This document shows positions 23,795 through 32,505 of a DNA stretch of 32,505 bases, one piece after another. Under the pieces are notes generated by a model. That model saw nothing but the letters and a program-made list of their open reading frames with translations. It was not told where the DNA came from and did not search any database. The stretch covers positions 1 to 32,505 of the forward strand of contig JAFSWG010000013.1 of assembly GCA_017444645.1 (NCBI GenBank), read 5' to 3'. The position numbers were made by a program, and so were the translations under genes. This DNA is from Acholeplasmatales bacterium. Its GTDB lineage: Bacteria > Bacillota_I > Bacilli_A > Acholeplasmatales > Anaeroplasmataceae. How positions within the stretch are numbered: the first letter of the stretch is position 1; each line of letters opens with the position of its first letter.

Positions 23795-23796
23795 AT
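23768..23796 (+). promoter_or_regulatory. Promoter of the toxin-antitoxin-like cassette
   Basis: TTGAAC (23768-23773), 17 bases, TATAAT (23791-23796), formed by the last two tandem repeat units. The repeats could be binding sites for the encoded HTH protein, as is usual for autoregulated toxin-antitoxin operons. Confidence 0.7.
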
Positions 23797-23821
23797 AAAG
23801 TTAGAAAGAGAGGACAATGGT

Positions 23822-24673
23822 ATGAATATTGCTAATGAAATAAAGATGATTCGAGAATTATTAGGTTTGTCACAACAAGAATTAGCAGATGAACTTGAGG
23901 TATCATTTCAAACTGTTAATCGTTGGGAAACATCTAGTAATGAAATAGAACAACGTAATATCGATAAGCTTTACGAATATGCTTATAATAAGGGAATTCA
24001 AATAAATAAAATAAAAGAAATGTTCTTAATAGATGAAAATAATTATGATGATAATGTTTTACTATTTCACGGAGCTAAGAAGAAGTTTTCTTTGCCTGTG
24101 GATTTAAGTCACTCTAAGGAGCAAAATGATTTTGGTCGAGGATTTTATTTGGGAGAAAACCTTGAACAAGCTTCAACGTATATTTCTAATAGTGATTATC
24201 CATATGTTTACTCTTTTTGTATCGATTGTAAGGGCTTGAAGATTGAAAGATTCTCTATATCAAAAGACTGGATGATTGCTATAGCTTATTTTAGAGGTTG
24301 GCTTAATGAATATAGCGATTGTACACTAATAAAAGAAATAATAACTAGAGTAAATAATGCTGATTTAGTGATTGCCCCAATTGCTGATAACAGAATGTTC
24401 GATATTTTATCTGAATTTGTTGAGGGTTCTATTACTGATTTACAATGCCAACACGCACTTGCAGCAACAAATCTAGGCTTTCAATACGTTTTGAAAAGTG
24501 AAAAGGCAATTTCAAAGCTTGTCTATATTAGTGATCTATATTTATGTAAAAGTGAAAAAAAAGATATTTTAAATAAAAGGTTAGAAATGCATAATTTAAC
24601 TGCTGGAAAAGTTAGAATGGCAAGAATTGAATATAAAGGAAAAGGAAACTATATTGAGGAGATTTTAAAATGA
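23822..24673 (+). CDS. HTH-DUF3990 fusion, probable ADP-ribosyltransferase-type toxin
   Basis: A 283-residue two-domain protein. Residues 1-70 are a Cro/C1-type helix-turn-helix (LLGLSQQELADELEVSFQTVNRWE). Residues ~78-245 match DUF3990, a family with an ADP-ribosyltransferase-like fold: LLFHGAKKKF with His83, NDFGRGFYLGENLEQAS with Tyr109, DLVIAPIADNRMFDIL and DLQCQHALAATNLGFQYVL. It is probably an enzyme toxin that also represses its own operon. ATG 23822 has AGAGAGG ahead; the longer frame to 23717 only translates promoter repeats. The gene ends in TGA, the only TGA stop among the ~30 genes, and overlaps the next gene as ATGA. Toxicity is inference from family context. Confidence 0.8.
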   Translation: MNIANEIKMIRELLGLSQQELADELEVSFQTVNRWETSSNEIEQRNIDKLYEYAYNKGIQINKIKEMFLIDENNYDDNVLLFHGAKKKFSLPVDLSHSKEQNDFGRGFYLGENLEQASTYISNSDYPYVYSFCIDCKGLKIERFSISKDWMIAIAYFRGWLNEYSDCTLIKEIITRVNNADLVIAPIADNRMFDILSEFVEGSITDLQCQHALAATNLGFQYVLKSEKAISKLVYISDLYLCKSEKKDILNKRLEMHNLTAGKVRMARIEYKGKGNYIEEILK

Positions 24674-25602
24674 AGTTAGAAACAGTTGATTTAAAATTAT
24701 GTCAAATTCAAGGTAAAATATTTGAAGAATCAATTGGTTCTTTAAATTGTAGTTCTCAAGTATTTATACGAAGATTTATGAATTCTAAAGTTGCTAAGTC
24801 TTTTGATGATAAAAGTTACCTTGCTCAAACTTGTAGTATAAGAGATGTATATGATGAACTAGAAGAAGAATATGGTGCTTTTTCTTATGGGAAAGAAAAA
24901 TTCTCAATGAATGAAATGCATTGGATTGGATATGTTTTTAGATGTATGAGTATTGCTTATGGTTTATCAAGTAAGCAAATATATAAAATGTTTCCATCTA
25001 ATGATGTTAGATCATATTATTTCATTTATCATACATTTGATATAGTTGAAGCAGCAGAGAGAATGCTTGAAACAAAAGAATATGATTTTTCAAGTGTTAC
25101 GGATAAAGGTAAAAAAATATATAGAAGATTATTATATAACCAGAAAATTCGACTAGAAAAGATGACAACTGAATTAGCACATAAATTATTTATTGATTTT
25201 AAAAATGATGAAATGCTTTTTGAGGATAAAAAAGATTTTAAAGAATTTATATATGATGAAAATCAAGTAAACAATTATGTACAAAATAAAGAAAAAGATG
25301 GATACATTTTATTAGCTATTTTGTATGAAGATGATGTAATTGGGGAAATTAGGTTTAAAGGAATTGAAGATTCTTGTTCTGAAATTGGTATTGTTTTAAA
25401 AAATGATAGATATAAAAACAAAGGAATGGGAACTATTGCTCTTAAAAAGGCATTAGATTATGCTAAAGACATTTTAAAATTAAATAAAGTTATTGCTAGT
25501 ATATTAAAAACTAATAAAAGAAGCCAACATATATTTGAGAAAATTGGATTCATATTTTATGATGAAGATGATCATTTTGATAAATTTTATAAAAAACTTT
25601 AG
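24670..25602 (+). CDS. All-alpha domain fused to GNAT acetyltransferase, probable cassette partner
   Basis: A 310-residue protein, translationally coupled to the DUF3990 gene by ATGA. Residues ~20-135 are a helical domain (SSQVFIRRFMNSKVAKSF, FSMNEMHWIGYVFRCMSIAYG, SYYFIYHTFDIVEAAERML) like proteins often encoded beside DUF3990 toxins, so it may be the antitoxin. Residues ~155-310 are a GNAT domain: YILLAILYEDDVIGEIRF, the acetyl-CoA loop RYKNKGMGTIALKKAL and SQHIFEKIGFIFYDED. A toxin partner carrying an acetyltransferase is unusual. It could neutralise the toxin by binding, by acetylation, or be a second effector. Sequence alone does not decide. Confidence 0.7.
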   Translation: MKLETVDLKLCQIQGKIFEESIGSLNCSSQVFIRRFMNSKVAKSFDDKSYLAQTCSIRDVYDELEEEYGAFSYGKEKFSMNEMHWIGYVFRCMSIAYGLSSKQIYKMFPSNDVRSYYFIYHTFDIVEAAERMLETKEYDFSSVTDKGKKIYRRLLYNQKIRLEKMTTELAHKLFIDFKNDEMLFEDKKDFKEFIYDENQVNNYVQNKEKDGYILLAILYEDDVIGEIRFKGIEDSCSEIGIVLKNDRYKNKGMGTIALKKALDYAKDILKLNKVIASILKTNKRSQHIFEKIGFIFYDEDDHFDKFYKKL

Positions 25603-25712
25603 TTGATTAGCTATTGGAGGTGCCTTAAAAAGTACGGATAGTTGTGCTGATTTGTGCATACTCCACTATATATTTATCTAATGACTAGTATAAAATGGTA
25701 TATAAATGGTTA

Positions 25713-25743
25713 TGGAGGTGTACCAGTTATACTACGCTACACC
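25713..25743 (+). repeat. Inverted repeat at the cassette's right boundary
   Basis: GGTGTA (25717-25722) pairs with TACACC (25738-25743) at the junction with R2; TGGAGGTG also occurs at 25615-25622, near a CTCCA at 25661-25665. The stretch 25603-25974 holds no gene: it contains these short repeats, R2 with its terminator, and the lipoprotein promoter. Confidence 0.45.
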
Positions 25744-25870
25744 ACTATTTAACTAAGCACCTTCAAGGAGTTCAAGATGAACTCCTTTTTTCTTCTAACT
25801 AAAACTTGTTGATATTATTTTATATTAAGAACTTTTAAACTTTTATATAACATTTGGTATATAGAACTTG
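25740..25870 (+). repeat. Direct repeat R2: second copy of cysK tail, terminator and promoter block
   Basis: It starts with codons that still read TPLFN and a stop in the cysK phase, although no cysK body lies in front. The terminator, CTAAAACTTGTTGATAT and TATATAACATTTGGTATAT follow as in R1. This marks a duplication at or around insertion of the cassette at 23.7-25.7 kb. Confidence 0.8.
25765..25791 (+). terminator. Terminator within R2, ends the cassette transcript
   Basis: AAGGAGTTC (25765-25773) pairs with GAACTCCTT (25779-25787) over five bases, then T residues. The stem is the same as that after cysK. Confidence 0.9.
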
Positions 25871-25898
25871 TTTATTAACACTAGAGTTAGGTAATTTT

Positions 25899-25927
25899 TT
25901 TGCTTTTTTAAAAAAATAATGTATAAT
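25899..25927 (+). promoter_or_regulatory. Promoter of the large lipoprotein gene
   Basis: TTTGCT (25899-25904), 17 bases, TATAAT (25922-25927). The -10 is perfect and the -35 weak. A second promoter-like block, TTTAAA with TATATA, lies within R2. Confidence 0.5.
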
Positions 25928-25974
25928 CAAGATACAAAGAGCGGTACAAAAATAAAATATGGCAGGTGATATCC

Positions 25975-28650
25975 ATGAAAAAGATTAAAGTGGGTGTATT
26001 ATCATTGTTTTTTGCATTAGTGTCTATTTTCGTATTATCTTCGTGTGGCAATAAATTACCAACAACCAAGTACGAAAAAGTAGAATTTGCATTTAATGGT
26101 GTAGAACAAAGTATAAGACAACAAGCTAAAAAATCAAAAGCTGTTATTGGAAATAAAGAGAATATTGTCTTATTAGCTGATACAAATAATCCATTAGATA
26201 TAATTGATAAGATTTATACATCAGGAGATAATCAAGGAGATGTAATTGAAGAACTTGAATATAATGAACCTCCTATGATTCAATTTCAATATTTAAAATC
26301 AGTTTTAGAAAAAATTGGTAGTAATTTTGAATTTGGTAATAAATATTATTATGATATTACAGGCTCAATTTATGCAGATTTTAGTACTGGTAAAAAGAAA
26401 AATGAATCTAATGAATATAAATATGATTATATTTTCAAATTAGGTATAGAAATAAATATTGATGATAATGATTTGATTACATCAGATATATCATTTGACA
26501 TTAAATTAACTAAGGAAAATGAAGAAATAAATGTATTATGGTATGTTGGAATGAAATTAAATTACGATATGAAAAATTCAACTCCTAATTATACATTAAA
26601 CTTAATAACAGACGAGGATGAATTACATCATCCATCTAGAAACTGTTATGTAGTTGAAAATGATTATGTTCTTGTTAAAGATAATAAAATAGAAGAATGG
26701 AGAAAATTCTGTTTTGAAACTAATAAAAAATTAGTTAAGGATTCATCACATCAATCATTTGATCAATATATTAATGAAGATATTGAATACAATGTAAATA
26801 CATGTAAATGGTATAAGAATAATTCATTAAGAAAAATAACTCAAATGGATGATATAAAGAAAGTTAAAATTGCTAACGCATTCTTTGATTATGGTTTAAA
26901 CACAACTGATATAAACGCTAAATCATTTATGGATAAAACTGGTGTACAAAATGAGAAAATAAAGGATTGTTATAATTCATTCTCAAAGACATATGGCGAT
27001 GATATTATTTATAGTATTGTTACTGATAAAGAAGAATCTAAAAAAGATTCTGATTCCCCAACAGGTATAAAAGTAGTATTTGAAGGAACAAATGATAGTG
27101 GATATAATATCATTTTTAAAAATGTAAAAGTAAAAGATTTATTTAACGATAATCAAATATGGGTAAATTCTGATACTACATCATTTGTTTCACCAAAGGT
27201 TTATTATATTGGTAAAAACAATAATATATTACAAGAAGTTAATTATAATGATATTGAATTCTATGCAATTTATAATGGTACTGAAACTAATATGAATAGA
27301 AATGATAATATTGGTGATTTATATGAAATATATGGAAAACCATTTGAATTTTCTATTAAATTAGTTATTAACAATTTTACAACAACAATTGATAAAGTAC
27401 TTTATACAAATGCTAATGATGATACAACTATTGATATATCTGAAATAGCTGCGTTAGGATTCCCTGAATATAAAACTAAAAATGAATTAGATATAACAAA
27501 AGTAGATAATAAAACATATAGAATCAATAATTATAATTATGAAGAATTAAATAATTATAAAGAAATTTTATTAAATAATGGTTTTATTTATCTAAATTCA
27601 GATGGAAGTATGCTAGGAAAAGTATCTAATAATGAATTAATTTCAGTTAGAACTTTATACGAAAATAATAATAATTATATTCAATTTAAAGTAGAAGAAA
27701 CTCCATTTGAAAATTGGGATGTAACCGAAATATCTACAATGCTAAATGACAAAGTTAAATTACCTGAGCCAAATGCTAATAAGGCATATTATTATTTCAA
27801 TAGAAATATTAATGTAGATAAAAACATATACCCTTATGTAGAAATATATGGCATGACTGAAACAGAAATTAGTGACTACATTAACTATTTATCTAATTAT
27901 GGTAACATAGTAGATTTAGGTGGAAATAATTTATTAAGAATAATTAATGATTCTAATAATAAATGTTATGAAGTACATTATGATTTAGCTGATCATAATA
28001 TTATGAGAATAACATTATATTGTTTTGAAAGAACATTAAAGAGAATGGAATATAAAATAAATAATGGTAATTATAATTCATTTATCATTGATGGAAGTGA
28101 AGAAAATATCCAATATAAAGCTTCAAATGTTCCATTAAAAGAAAATGATGTTATTACATTGAATGCTATAAACTTTGAATTAGATTATAGTGAATTTTTT
28201 GCATCTGATTATTTTACAATTAATATTGATAAGACAATAACTATAAATGAATCAGGTATGTATAATATTTTATATTTACAAAATGAAGAAGATAGTTTAT
28301 ACATTGCATTTTATTATGAAGGTGCAATTCAAAATCATGAATATGAATTATATGTAGGTACAGATTTATCATATCAAGGTAAACAGGTAACAGGTAATAT
28401 TTCAAAAGTATATACATTTAGAATGAAAACAGATAATACAGGATATATTTGTGATAATATATCACTTACTACTGGTCAAAGTGTAATATTATTTGATAAG
28501 GGTACAAAGGATGTAGCAAATTTATCATTTAATGGTACTGGTATTTCATCTAAACAAGATGGCATTGGATATGTATTTGAAACATGTAATGTTAATATAT
28601 TTATTTCTATAAATAATCCACAATATGCTGAAGTTAGTGCAAATAATTAA
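25975..28650 (+). CDS. Large lipoprotein of unknown function
   Basis: An 891-residue lipoprotein with signal peptide and lipobox VLSSC (Cys24). I recognise no catalytic motif. The mature part is rich in Asn, Asp, Tyr and Ile and alternates short polar strands, suggesting a surface beta-rich protein. Several segments look like small repeated strand-loop units (for example around KPFEFSIKLVINNF and the Tyr/Asn-rich middle), and the C-terminus has carbohydrate-binding-like stretches such as YTFRMKTDNTGYICDN. It is monocistronic, with its own promoter and terminator. AGGTG at 25964-25968 precedes ATG 25975; an in-frame GTG at 25966 lies inside that site. Surface binding or adhesion is only a guess. 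Confidence 0.75.
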   Translation: MKKIKVGVLSLFFALVSIFVLSSCGNKLPTTKYEKVEFAFNGVEQSIRQQAKKSKAVIGNKENIVLLADTNNPLDIIDKIYTSGDNQGDVIEELEYNEPPMIQFQYLKSVLEKIGSNFEFGNKYYYDITGSIYADFSTGKKKNESNEYKYDYIFKLGIEINIDDNDLITSDISFDIKLTKENEEINVLWYVGMKLNYDMKNSTPNYTLNLITDEDELHHPSRNCYVVENDYVLVKDNKIEEWRKFCFETNKKLVKDSSHQSFDQYINEDIEYNVNTCKWYKNNSLRKITQMDDIKKVKIANAFFDYGLNTTDINAKSFMDKTGVQNEKIKDCYNSFSKTYGDDIIYSIVTDKEESKKDSDSPTGIKVVFEGTNDSGYNIIFKNVKVKDLFNDNQIWVNSDTTSFVSPKVYYIGKNNNILQEVNYNDIEFYAIYNGTETNMNRNDNIGDLYEIYGKPFEFSIKLVINNFTTTIDKVLYTNANDDTTIDISEIAALGFPEYKTKNELDITKVDNKTYRINNYNYEELNNYKEILLNNGFIYLNSDGSMLGKVSNNELISVRTLYENNNNYIQFKVEETPFENWDVTEISTMLNDKVKLPEPNANKAYYYFNRNINVDKNIYPYVEIYGMTETEISDYINYLSNYGNIVDLGGNNLLRIINDSNNKCYEVHYDLADHNIMRITLYCFERTLKRMEYKINNGNYNSFIIDGSEENIQYKASNVPLKENDVITLNAINFELDYSEFFASDYFTINIDKTITINESGMYNILYLQNEEDSLYIAFYYEGAIQNHEYELYVGTDLSYQGKQVTGNISKVYTFRMKTDNTGYICDNISLTTGQSVILFDKGTKDVANLSFNGTGISSKQDGIGYVFETCNVNIFISINNPQYAEVSANN

Positions 28651-28666
28651 AATATTATATTATCAT

Positions 28667-28690
28667 GCAGGTCTTTTCGACCTGCTTTTT
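28667..28690 (+). terminator. Intrinsic terminator of the large lipoprotein gene
   Basis: GCAGGTC (28667-28673) pairs perfectly with GACCTGC (28679-28685) over a five-base loop, then five T. Confidence 0.9.
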
Positions 28691-28738
28691 CTATGTTAAA
28701 ATAAATATGTAATATACGATAGAAAGAAAGTGAATAAT

Positions 28739-29488
28739 ATGTCATATGTCTTTGTTGCAATAGGAGTAGTTTTTTTAGTTTTATTCTTATTAAAAAGAGA
28801 TAAGAATGGGTCTATATTAGCTACATTTTTAAAATCATTAGTTTCTATAATGTTTATTGTTACTGCTTTAGTATCAATGATAGATGCTAATAAATTTGGT
28901 ATTTCTTTTATATTAATAATAATTGGATTAATATGTGGAATGTTAGGAGATATATTATTAGATTTAAAGGTTTATTTTAAAACATTAAATTTAAATAATA
29001 ATGTAACTATAAGAGACCATGATTATTTAATGTATTTTGGCATGCTATCATTTGGTATAGGTCATATTATGTATATAATAAGTACATATTTGTATAATAA
29101 TAATTTATGGTTATATTTAATCTTATCGATATTAATAGGCTTAGTATTAATTTTATTAATTATGCTAATATCAATTAAATTATTAAAAATGAATTATTCA
29201 AAATTCTTAATACCTTCAATTTGCTACGGATTTTTATTATGTAGCTTTACAGTATTTATGATTTTTAGAATTGTGAATAATTATTCTTTAGGTAATTTAT
29301 TTTTACTTCTTGGTTCAATATTGTTCCTATTATCTGATTTAGTATTATCAATGACTTATTTTTCAAAAGAAGAAGATTATAAAAAGAGTGGTATATTAAA
29401 TCCTGAAAGTAGATTCATGATTTCTATTAATCATATATTGTATTATGCAGCACAGTTTATAATTGCACTTAGCATTTTATATTTTTAA
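28739..29488 (+). CDS. YhhN-family membrane protein (lysoplasmalogenase-like)
   Basis: A 249-residue protein with about eight membrane segments. The YhhN/TMEM86 pattern is visible: GLICGMLGDILLDL, a GHIMYI helix, LLLGSILFLLSDLVLSM, and the terminal ILYYAAQFIIALSI. Conserved Asp residues in the GD and SD motifs are present; in the vertebrate member these proteins hydrolyse the vinyl-ether bond of lysoplasmalogens. Some anaerobic Bacillota make plasmalogens, so a lipid role is possible. The start could be ATG 28739 or GTG 28730, as the upstream AAAGAAAG is a weak ribosome binding site. It stands alone between two terminated units. Confidence 0.8.
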   Translation: MSYVFVAIGVVFLVLFLLKRDKNGSILATFLKSLVSIMFIVTALVSMIDANKFGISFILIIIGLICGMLGDILLDLKVYFKTLNLNNNVTIRDHDYLMYFGMLSFGIGHIMYIISTYLYNNNLWLYLILSILIGLVLILLIMLISIKLLKMNYSKFLIPSICYGFLLCSFTVFMIFRIVNNYSLGNLFLLLGSILFLLSDLVLSMTYFSKEEDYKKSGILNPESRFMISINHILYYAAQFIIALSILYF

Positions 29489-29556
29489 ATATTAAATATG
29501 AAAAAATCGGAAAATAACAAATTAAATAATTAATTATAATTAATTAAAAAAATATA

Positions 29557-29585
29557 TTGAACTAATAATAATATAGTGGTATTAT
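29557..29585 (+). promoter_or_regulatory. Promoter of the carAB operon
   Basis: TTGAAC (29557-29562), 17 bases, TATTAT (29580-29585). Transcription would start near 29592, just before the PyrR element. Confidence 0.65.
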
Positions 29586-29593
29586 TTTTAAGG

Positions 29594-29694
29594 AAACTTT
29601 AAGATAGTCCAGTGAGGCTAACAAGATTAGAATATATAATACCGATGTTTGATATTACTAGTTTTCTAGTCTTTTTAGCTAGAAAACTTTTTTT
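29594..29694 (+). promoter_or_regulatory. PyrR-type pyrimidine attenuator
   Basis: AGTCCAGTGAGGCT (29606-29619) matches the PyrR RNA-binding loop, known from Bacillus as UCCAGAGAGGCU, with one change. It is flanked by CTTTAAGAT and AACAAGATTAG, which can form the stem. Downstream, AGTTTTCTAG (29660-29669) pairs with CTAGAAAACT (29679-29688) ahead of seven T: the terminator. An alternative ACTAG/CTAGT hairpin (29657-29670) overlaps the terminator arm. When UMP/UTP is high, PyrR binding lets the terminator form and carAB expression falls. pyrR itself is not in the window. Confidence 0.85.
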
Positions 29695-29716
29695 GTTTAT
29701 TTAAGCAGGAGGAAAA

Positions 29717-30820
29717 ATGAAAACTATAAAGGATCGTAAATTAGTATTAGCCAATGGAAAAGAATTTTATGGTGTTGGTTTTGGTAGTAAAAATGATGTA
29801 ATAGCTGAAATAGTTTTTAATACATCAATGGTAGGATATCAAGAGATTTTATCTGATTCATCATATTGTGGCCAAATAGTATGTATGACTTATCCATTAA
29901 TTGGAAATTATGGTATTACAGATGATGATTATGAATCTAAATCAATTAAAATGAGTGGATTTGTAGTTAGAGAATACAATGATTTTCCATCTAACTTTAG
30001 AGCAACTAAAACTCTTGGTGATGTAATGGATGAAAATAACGCAGCTGGTATTTCTAATATTGATACTAGAGAATTAGCTAGAATTATTAGAGATGAAGGA
30101 TCACAACTTGTTATGATTTGTGATATCAATAAGCCAAAAGAAGAATGCTTAAAGGAAATAAAAGAAAGAGGATTTATCCATAATCAATTAGATATAGTAT
30201 CTACTAAAAAGGTTTGGTATTCTAGAACAGCTAATCCTTTATACACAGTAGTTGCTGTAGATTGTGGTATAAAGATGAATATAGTAAGAAAGTTTAATAA
30301 ATTTGGTTGTAATGTAGTTGTAGTACCTTATACTTCAACATATGAGGATATTATGAAGCATCAACCAGATGGATTATTTATTTCAAATGGTCCTGGTGAT
30401 CCAGAAGATGCAAAGCCTGTAATTGAATTAGTTAAGAAATGTAAAGGTAAGCTTCCAATTTTCGGTATTTGCTTAGGCCATCAAATAATTGGATTAGCTT
30501 ATGGTGCTAAAACATATAAAATGAAATTTGGTCATCGTGGTGCAAATCATCCTGTAAAGAATTTAATAAATGGCAAGGTAGAAATTACAAGCCAAAATCA
30601 CTCATTTGCGATAGATAAGAATTCATTAGAAGGAACTGGATTAGAATTAACTCATGTTAATGTAATTGATGGTGAATTAGAAGGTGTAAGAGATGTTAAG
30701 AATCATGTAATATCTATTCAATATCACCCTGAATCAGCTGCAGGTCCTGAGGATTCAGAATATTTATTCAATCAATTTATTGATTTATTACATGATTTTG
30801 GAGGTAATAAAAATGCCTAG
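29717..30820 (+). CDS. carA: Carbamoyl-phosphate synthase, small (glutaminase) subunit
   Basis: A 367-residue subunit that hydrolyses glutamine and passes ammonia to CarB for carbamoyl phosphate, used for pyrimidines and arginine. The N-terminal domain has [22 protein letters not shown] and NYGITDDD. The C-terminal class I glutaminase domain has [10 protein letters not shown], the nucleophile Cys252 in GICLGHQ, and the His/Glu pair in QYHPES. AGGAGG lies 7 bases ahead of ATG 29717. The PyrR element upstream ties it to the pyrimidine pathway. Its end overlaps carB by 8 bases. Confidence 0.97.
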   Translation: MKTIKDRKLVLANGKEFYGVGFGSKNDVIAEIVFNTSMVGYQEILSDSSYCGQIVCMTYPLIGNYGITDDDYESKSIKMSGFVVREYNDFPSNFRATKTLGDVMDENNAAGISNIDTRELARIIRDEGSQLVMICDINKPKEECLKEIKERGFIHNQLDIVSTKKVWYSRTANPLYTVVAVDCGIKMNIVRKFNKFGCNVVVVPYTSTYEDIMKHQPDGLFISNGPGDPEDAKPVIELVKKCKGKLPIFGICLGHQIIGLAYGAKTYKMKFGHRGANHPVKNLINGKVEITSQNHSFAIDKNSLEGTGLELTHVNVIDGELEGVRDVKNHVISIQYHPESAAGPEDSEYLFNQFIDLLHDFGGNKNA

Positions 30821-32505
30821 ACGTAAAGATATAAAGAAAATAATGGTAATAGGCTCTGGTCCTATTGTTATTGGTCAAGCTGCAGAATTCGATTATGCTG
30901 GTACACAAGCATGTCTAGCTTTAAAAGAAGAAGGATACGAAGTAATATTAGTAAACTCAAATCCTGCAACTATTATGACAGATACAAAAATTGCTGATAA
31001 GGTTTATATGGAACCACTAGATCTTGAGCATGTAGCTAAGATAATTAGATTTGAGCGTCCAGATGGATTACTTTGCTCAATTGGAGGTCAAACAGGATTA
31101 AATCTTGGTATGAAGCTTCAGAGAAAAGGTATTCTTGATGAATGTAATGTTGAGCTTTTAGGTACAACAGCTGATGCTATTGAACGTGCTGAAGATAGAG
31201 AATTATTTAGAGAATTGTGCTTAGAGATTGGTGAGCCTATTTGTGAATCAACAATTGCTACAACAATTGATGAAGCAGTAGATGCTGCAAAAAAGATTGG
31301 GTATCCAATTATTATTAGACCAGCATTTACACTTGGTGGTACAGGTGGAGGATTCGCTGATAACGAAGAAGAATTAAGACCACTTGTTAAAAATGCATTA
31401 AAATTATCTCCTGTTACTCAAGTATTAGTTGAAAAATCAATTAAAGGCTTTAAAGAAATTGAGCTTGAAGTAATGAGAGACAAAAACAATACTGCAATTA
31501 TTGTCTGCTCAATGGAAAACTTAGATCCAGTTGGTGTTCATACTGGTGACTCAATAGTAGTAGCTCCTGTTCAAACATTAACTAATAAAGAATATCAAAT
31601 GTTAAGAAATTCAGCCTTAAGAATAATTAGAGCATTAGGTATTGAAGGTGGATGTAATGTTCAATATGCATTGGACCCATATTCATTTAATTATTATGTA
31701 ATTGAAGTTAACCCAAGAGTTTCTCGTTCAAGTGCCCTAGCATCAAAAGCATCAGGATTCCCAATTGCTCGTGTATCAGCTAAAATTGCTGCTGGTTTAA
31801 CATTAGATGAAATAGAAATTTCATCAACTATTGCATCATTTGAACCAACACTAGATTATGTTGTCACAAAGTTCCCAAGATTCCCATTCGATAAATTTCA
31901 AGATGCAAACCGTAAGCTTTCAACTCAAATGAAGGCAACAGGTGAAGTAATGAGTATCGGAAGAACATTTGAAGAATCAATACTTAAAGCAATTAGATCA
32001 CTTGAAAACAAAATAGATCATATAGAATTAGATAAATGTAAATCAATGTCTAATGACGAATTATTAAGCTTTATTGATGAAAATACTGATGAGAGGATTT
32101 ATGCTGTTGCAGAGGCCTTTAGAAGAGGAATCAGTGTTGAAAAGATTTATAAAATTACAAAGATAGATAGATTCTTCTTAGATAAGATTTTACATATTGT
32201 TGAAATAGAAAAAGAATTAAAGAATTCTAAACTTGATGAAGAAACATTAAGATATGCTAAATTATGGGGCTTTTCAGATTCATATTTAGGAAGAATTTGG
32301 AATAAAACTCCATATGAAATGTATGATATTAGAAAACAATATAATATCTTCCCAATTTATAAAATGATTGATACATGTGCATCAGAATTTAAAGCATATG
32401 TTCCATATTTTTATTCAACATATGAAGAAGAAAATGAATCTATTAGATCAGATAGAAAGAAAATAGTTGTTCTTGGTTCTGGTCCAATTAGAATTGGTCA
32501 AGGTG
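30813..32505 (+). CDS. carB: Carbamoyl-phosphate synthase, large subunit, 5' part
   Basis: The frame opens at ATG 30813 ([22 protein letters not shown]), with GGAGG at 30800-30804, and runs off the window end after ~564 codons; a full CarB has ~1060. The first ATP-grasp half is complete: [40 protein letters not shown] and [16 protein letters not shown]. The middle oligomerisation domain follows, and the second half begins with [13 protein letters not shown] at the very end. It makes carbamoyl phosphate from bicarbonate, ATP and ammonia delivered by CarA. Translation is coupled to carA by their overlap. Confidence 0.97.
   Translation, partial: MPRRKDIKKIMVIGSGPIVIGQAAEFDYAGTQACLALKEEGYEVILVNSNPATIMTDTKIADKVYMEPLDLEHVAKIIRFERPDGLLCSIGGQTGLNLGMKLQRKGILDECNVELLGTTADAIERAEDRELFRELCLEIGEPICESTIATTIDEAVDAAKKIGYPIIIRPAFTLGGTGGGFADNEEELRPLVKNALKLSPVTQVLVEKSIKGFKEIELEVMRDKNNTAIIVCSMENLDPVGVHTGDSIVVAPVQTLTNKEYQMLRNSALRIIRALGIEGGCNVQYALDPYSFNYYVIEVNPRVSRSSALASKASGFPIARVSAKIAAGLTLDEIEISSTIASFEPTLDYVVTKFPRFPFDKFQDANRKLSTQMKATGEVMSIGRTFEESILKAIRSLENKIDHIELDKCKSMSNDELLSFIDENTDERIYAVAEAFRRGISVEKIYKITKIDRFFLDKILHIVEIEKELKNSKLDEETLRYAKLWGFSDSYLGRIWNKTPYEMYDIRKQYNIFPIYKMIDTCASEFKAYVPYFYSTYEEENESIRSDRKKIVVLGSGPIRIGQG

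Noticed and set aside
23717..23821. N-terminal extension of the HTH-DUF3990 protein
   Set aside because: The extension only translates the 35-bp promoter repeats and lies upstream of the ribosome binding site and the predicted transcription start.

Overview
The window is very AT-rich DNA in which every supportable gene lies on the + strand. Genes use the standard code: Trp is TGG throughout, and TGA appears only once as a stop. Lipoprotein signal peptides, AGGAGG-type ribosome binding sites, Rrf2 regulators, LuxS and a PyrR-type attenuator all point to a low-GC Bacillota. A gut-type Bacilli related to Erysipelotrichia/Mollicutes is my guess; the sequence does not prove it.

Layout. (1) 1-4507: the 3' end of a DXS-like transketolase, then a tight redox run (flavin reductase, frame-broken flavodoxin-like lipoprotein, ABM-type monooxygenase, aldo/keto reductase, cupin-CMD fusion) and a small lipoprotein. 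(2) 4508-4986: gene-poor, with an ORF remnant and hairpins. (3) 4987-9189: MacB-type ABC transporter with a membrane partner, luxS, and an M50-like membrane metalloprotease. (4) 9277-21055: an Rrf2 gene with an IscR-like Cys triad, then a roughly 11-kb sulfur operon: Cys-containing leader peptide, tandem GNAT, Xi-class GST, SsuABC-like importer, CysK/CBS-like enzyme, second Xi-class GST, MccB-like gamma-lyase, PatB/MalY beta-lyase, M20/PepT-like peptidase and a second Rrf2. (5) 21133-23653: a second sulfur unit (promoter, operator, leader peptide, metY, cysK, terminator). (6) 23602-25870: a two-gene toxin-antitoxin-like cassette (HTH-DUF3990 and an all-alpha/GNAT fusion) lying between two diverged copies of the cysK 3' end plus terminator. 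(7) 25975-29488: a large lipoprotein and a YhhN-family membrane protein. (8) 29557-32505: PyrR-type attenuator, carA and the start of carB.

How the genes work together. Regions 4 and 5 look like one cysteine regulon. Nearly identical 28-bp elements sit just downstream of two good sigma-A promoters (9764-9791 and 21133-21161) and again before the first GST gene. A weaker relative overlaps the predicted start of the first Rrf2 gene. The enzymes can take up an organosulfur compound, break C-S bonds (two GSTs, beta-lyase, gamma-lyase) and rebuild cysteine or homocysteine (two CysK types, MetY). LuxS upstream supplies homocysteine that the CysK/CBS-like and MccB-like pair could turn into cysteine. 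The substrate of the importer and of the GSTs is not known from the sequence. The most unusual items are this leader-peptide/operator-controlled GST sulfur operon and the ADP-ribosyltransferase-like cassette flanked by cysK-tail duplications and driven by a 35-bp tandem promoter repeat.
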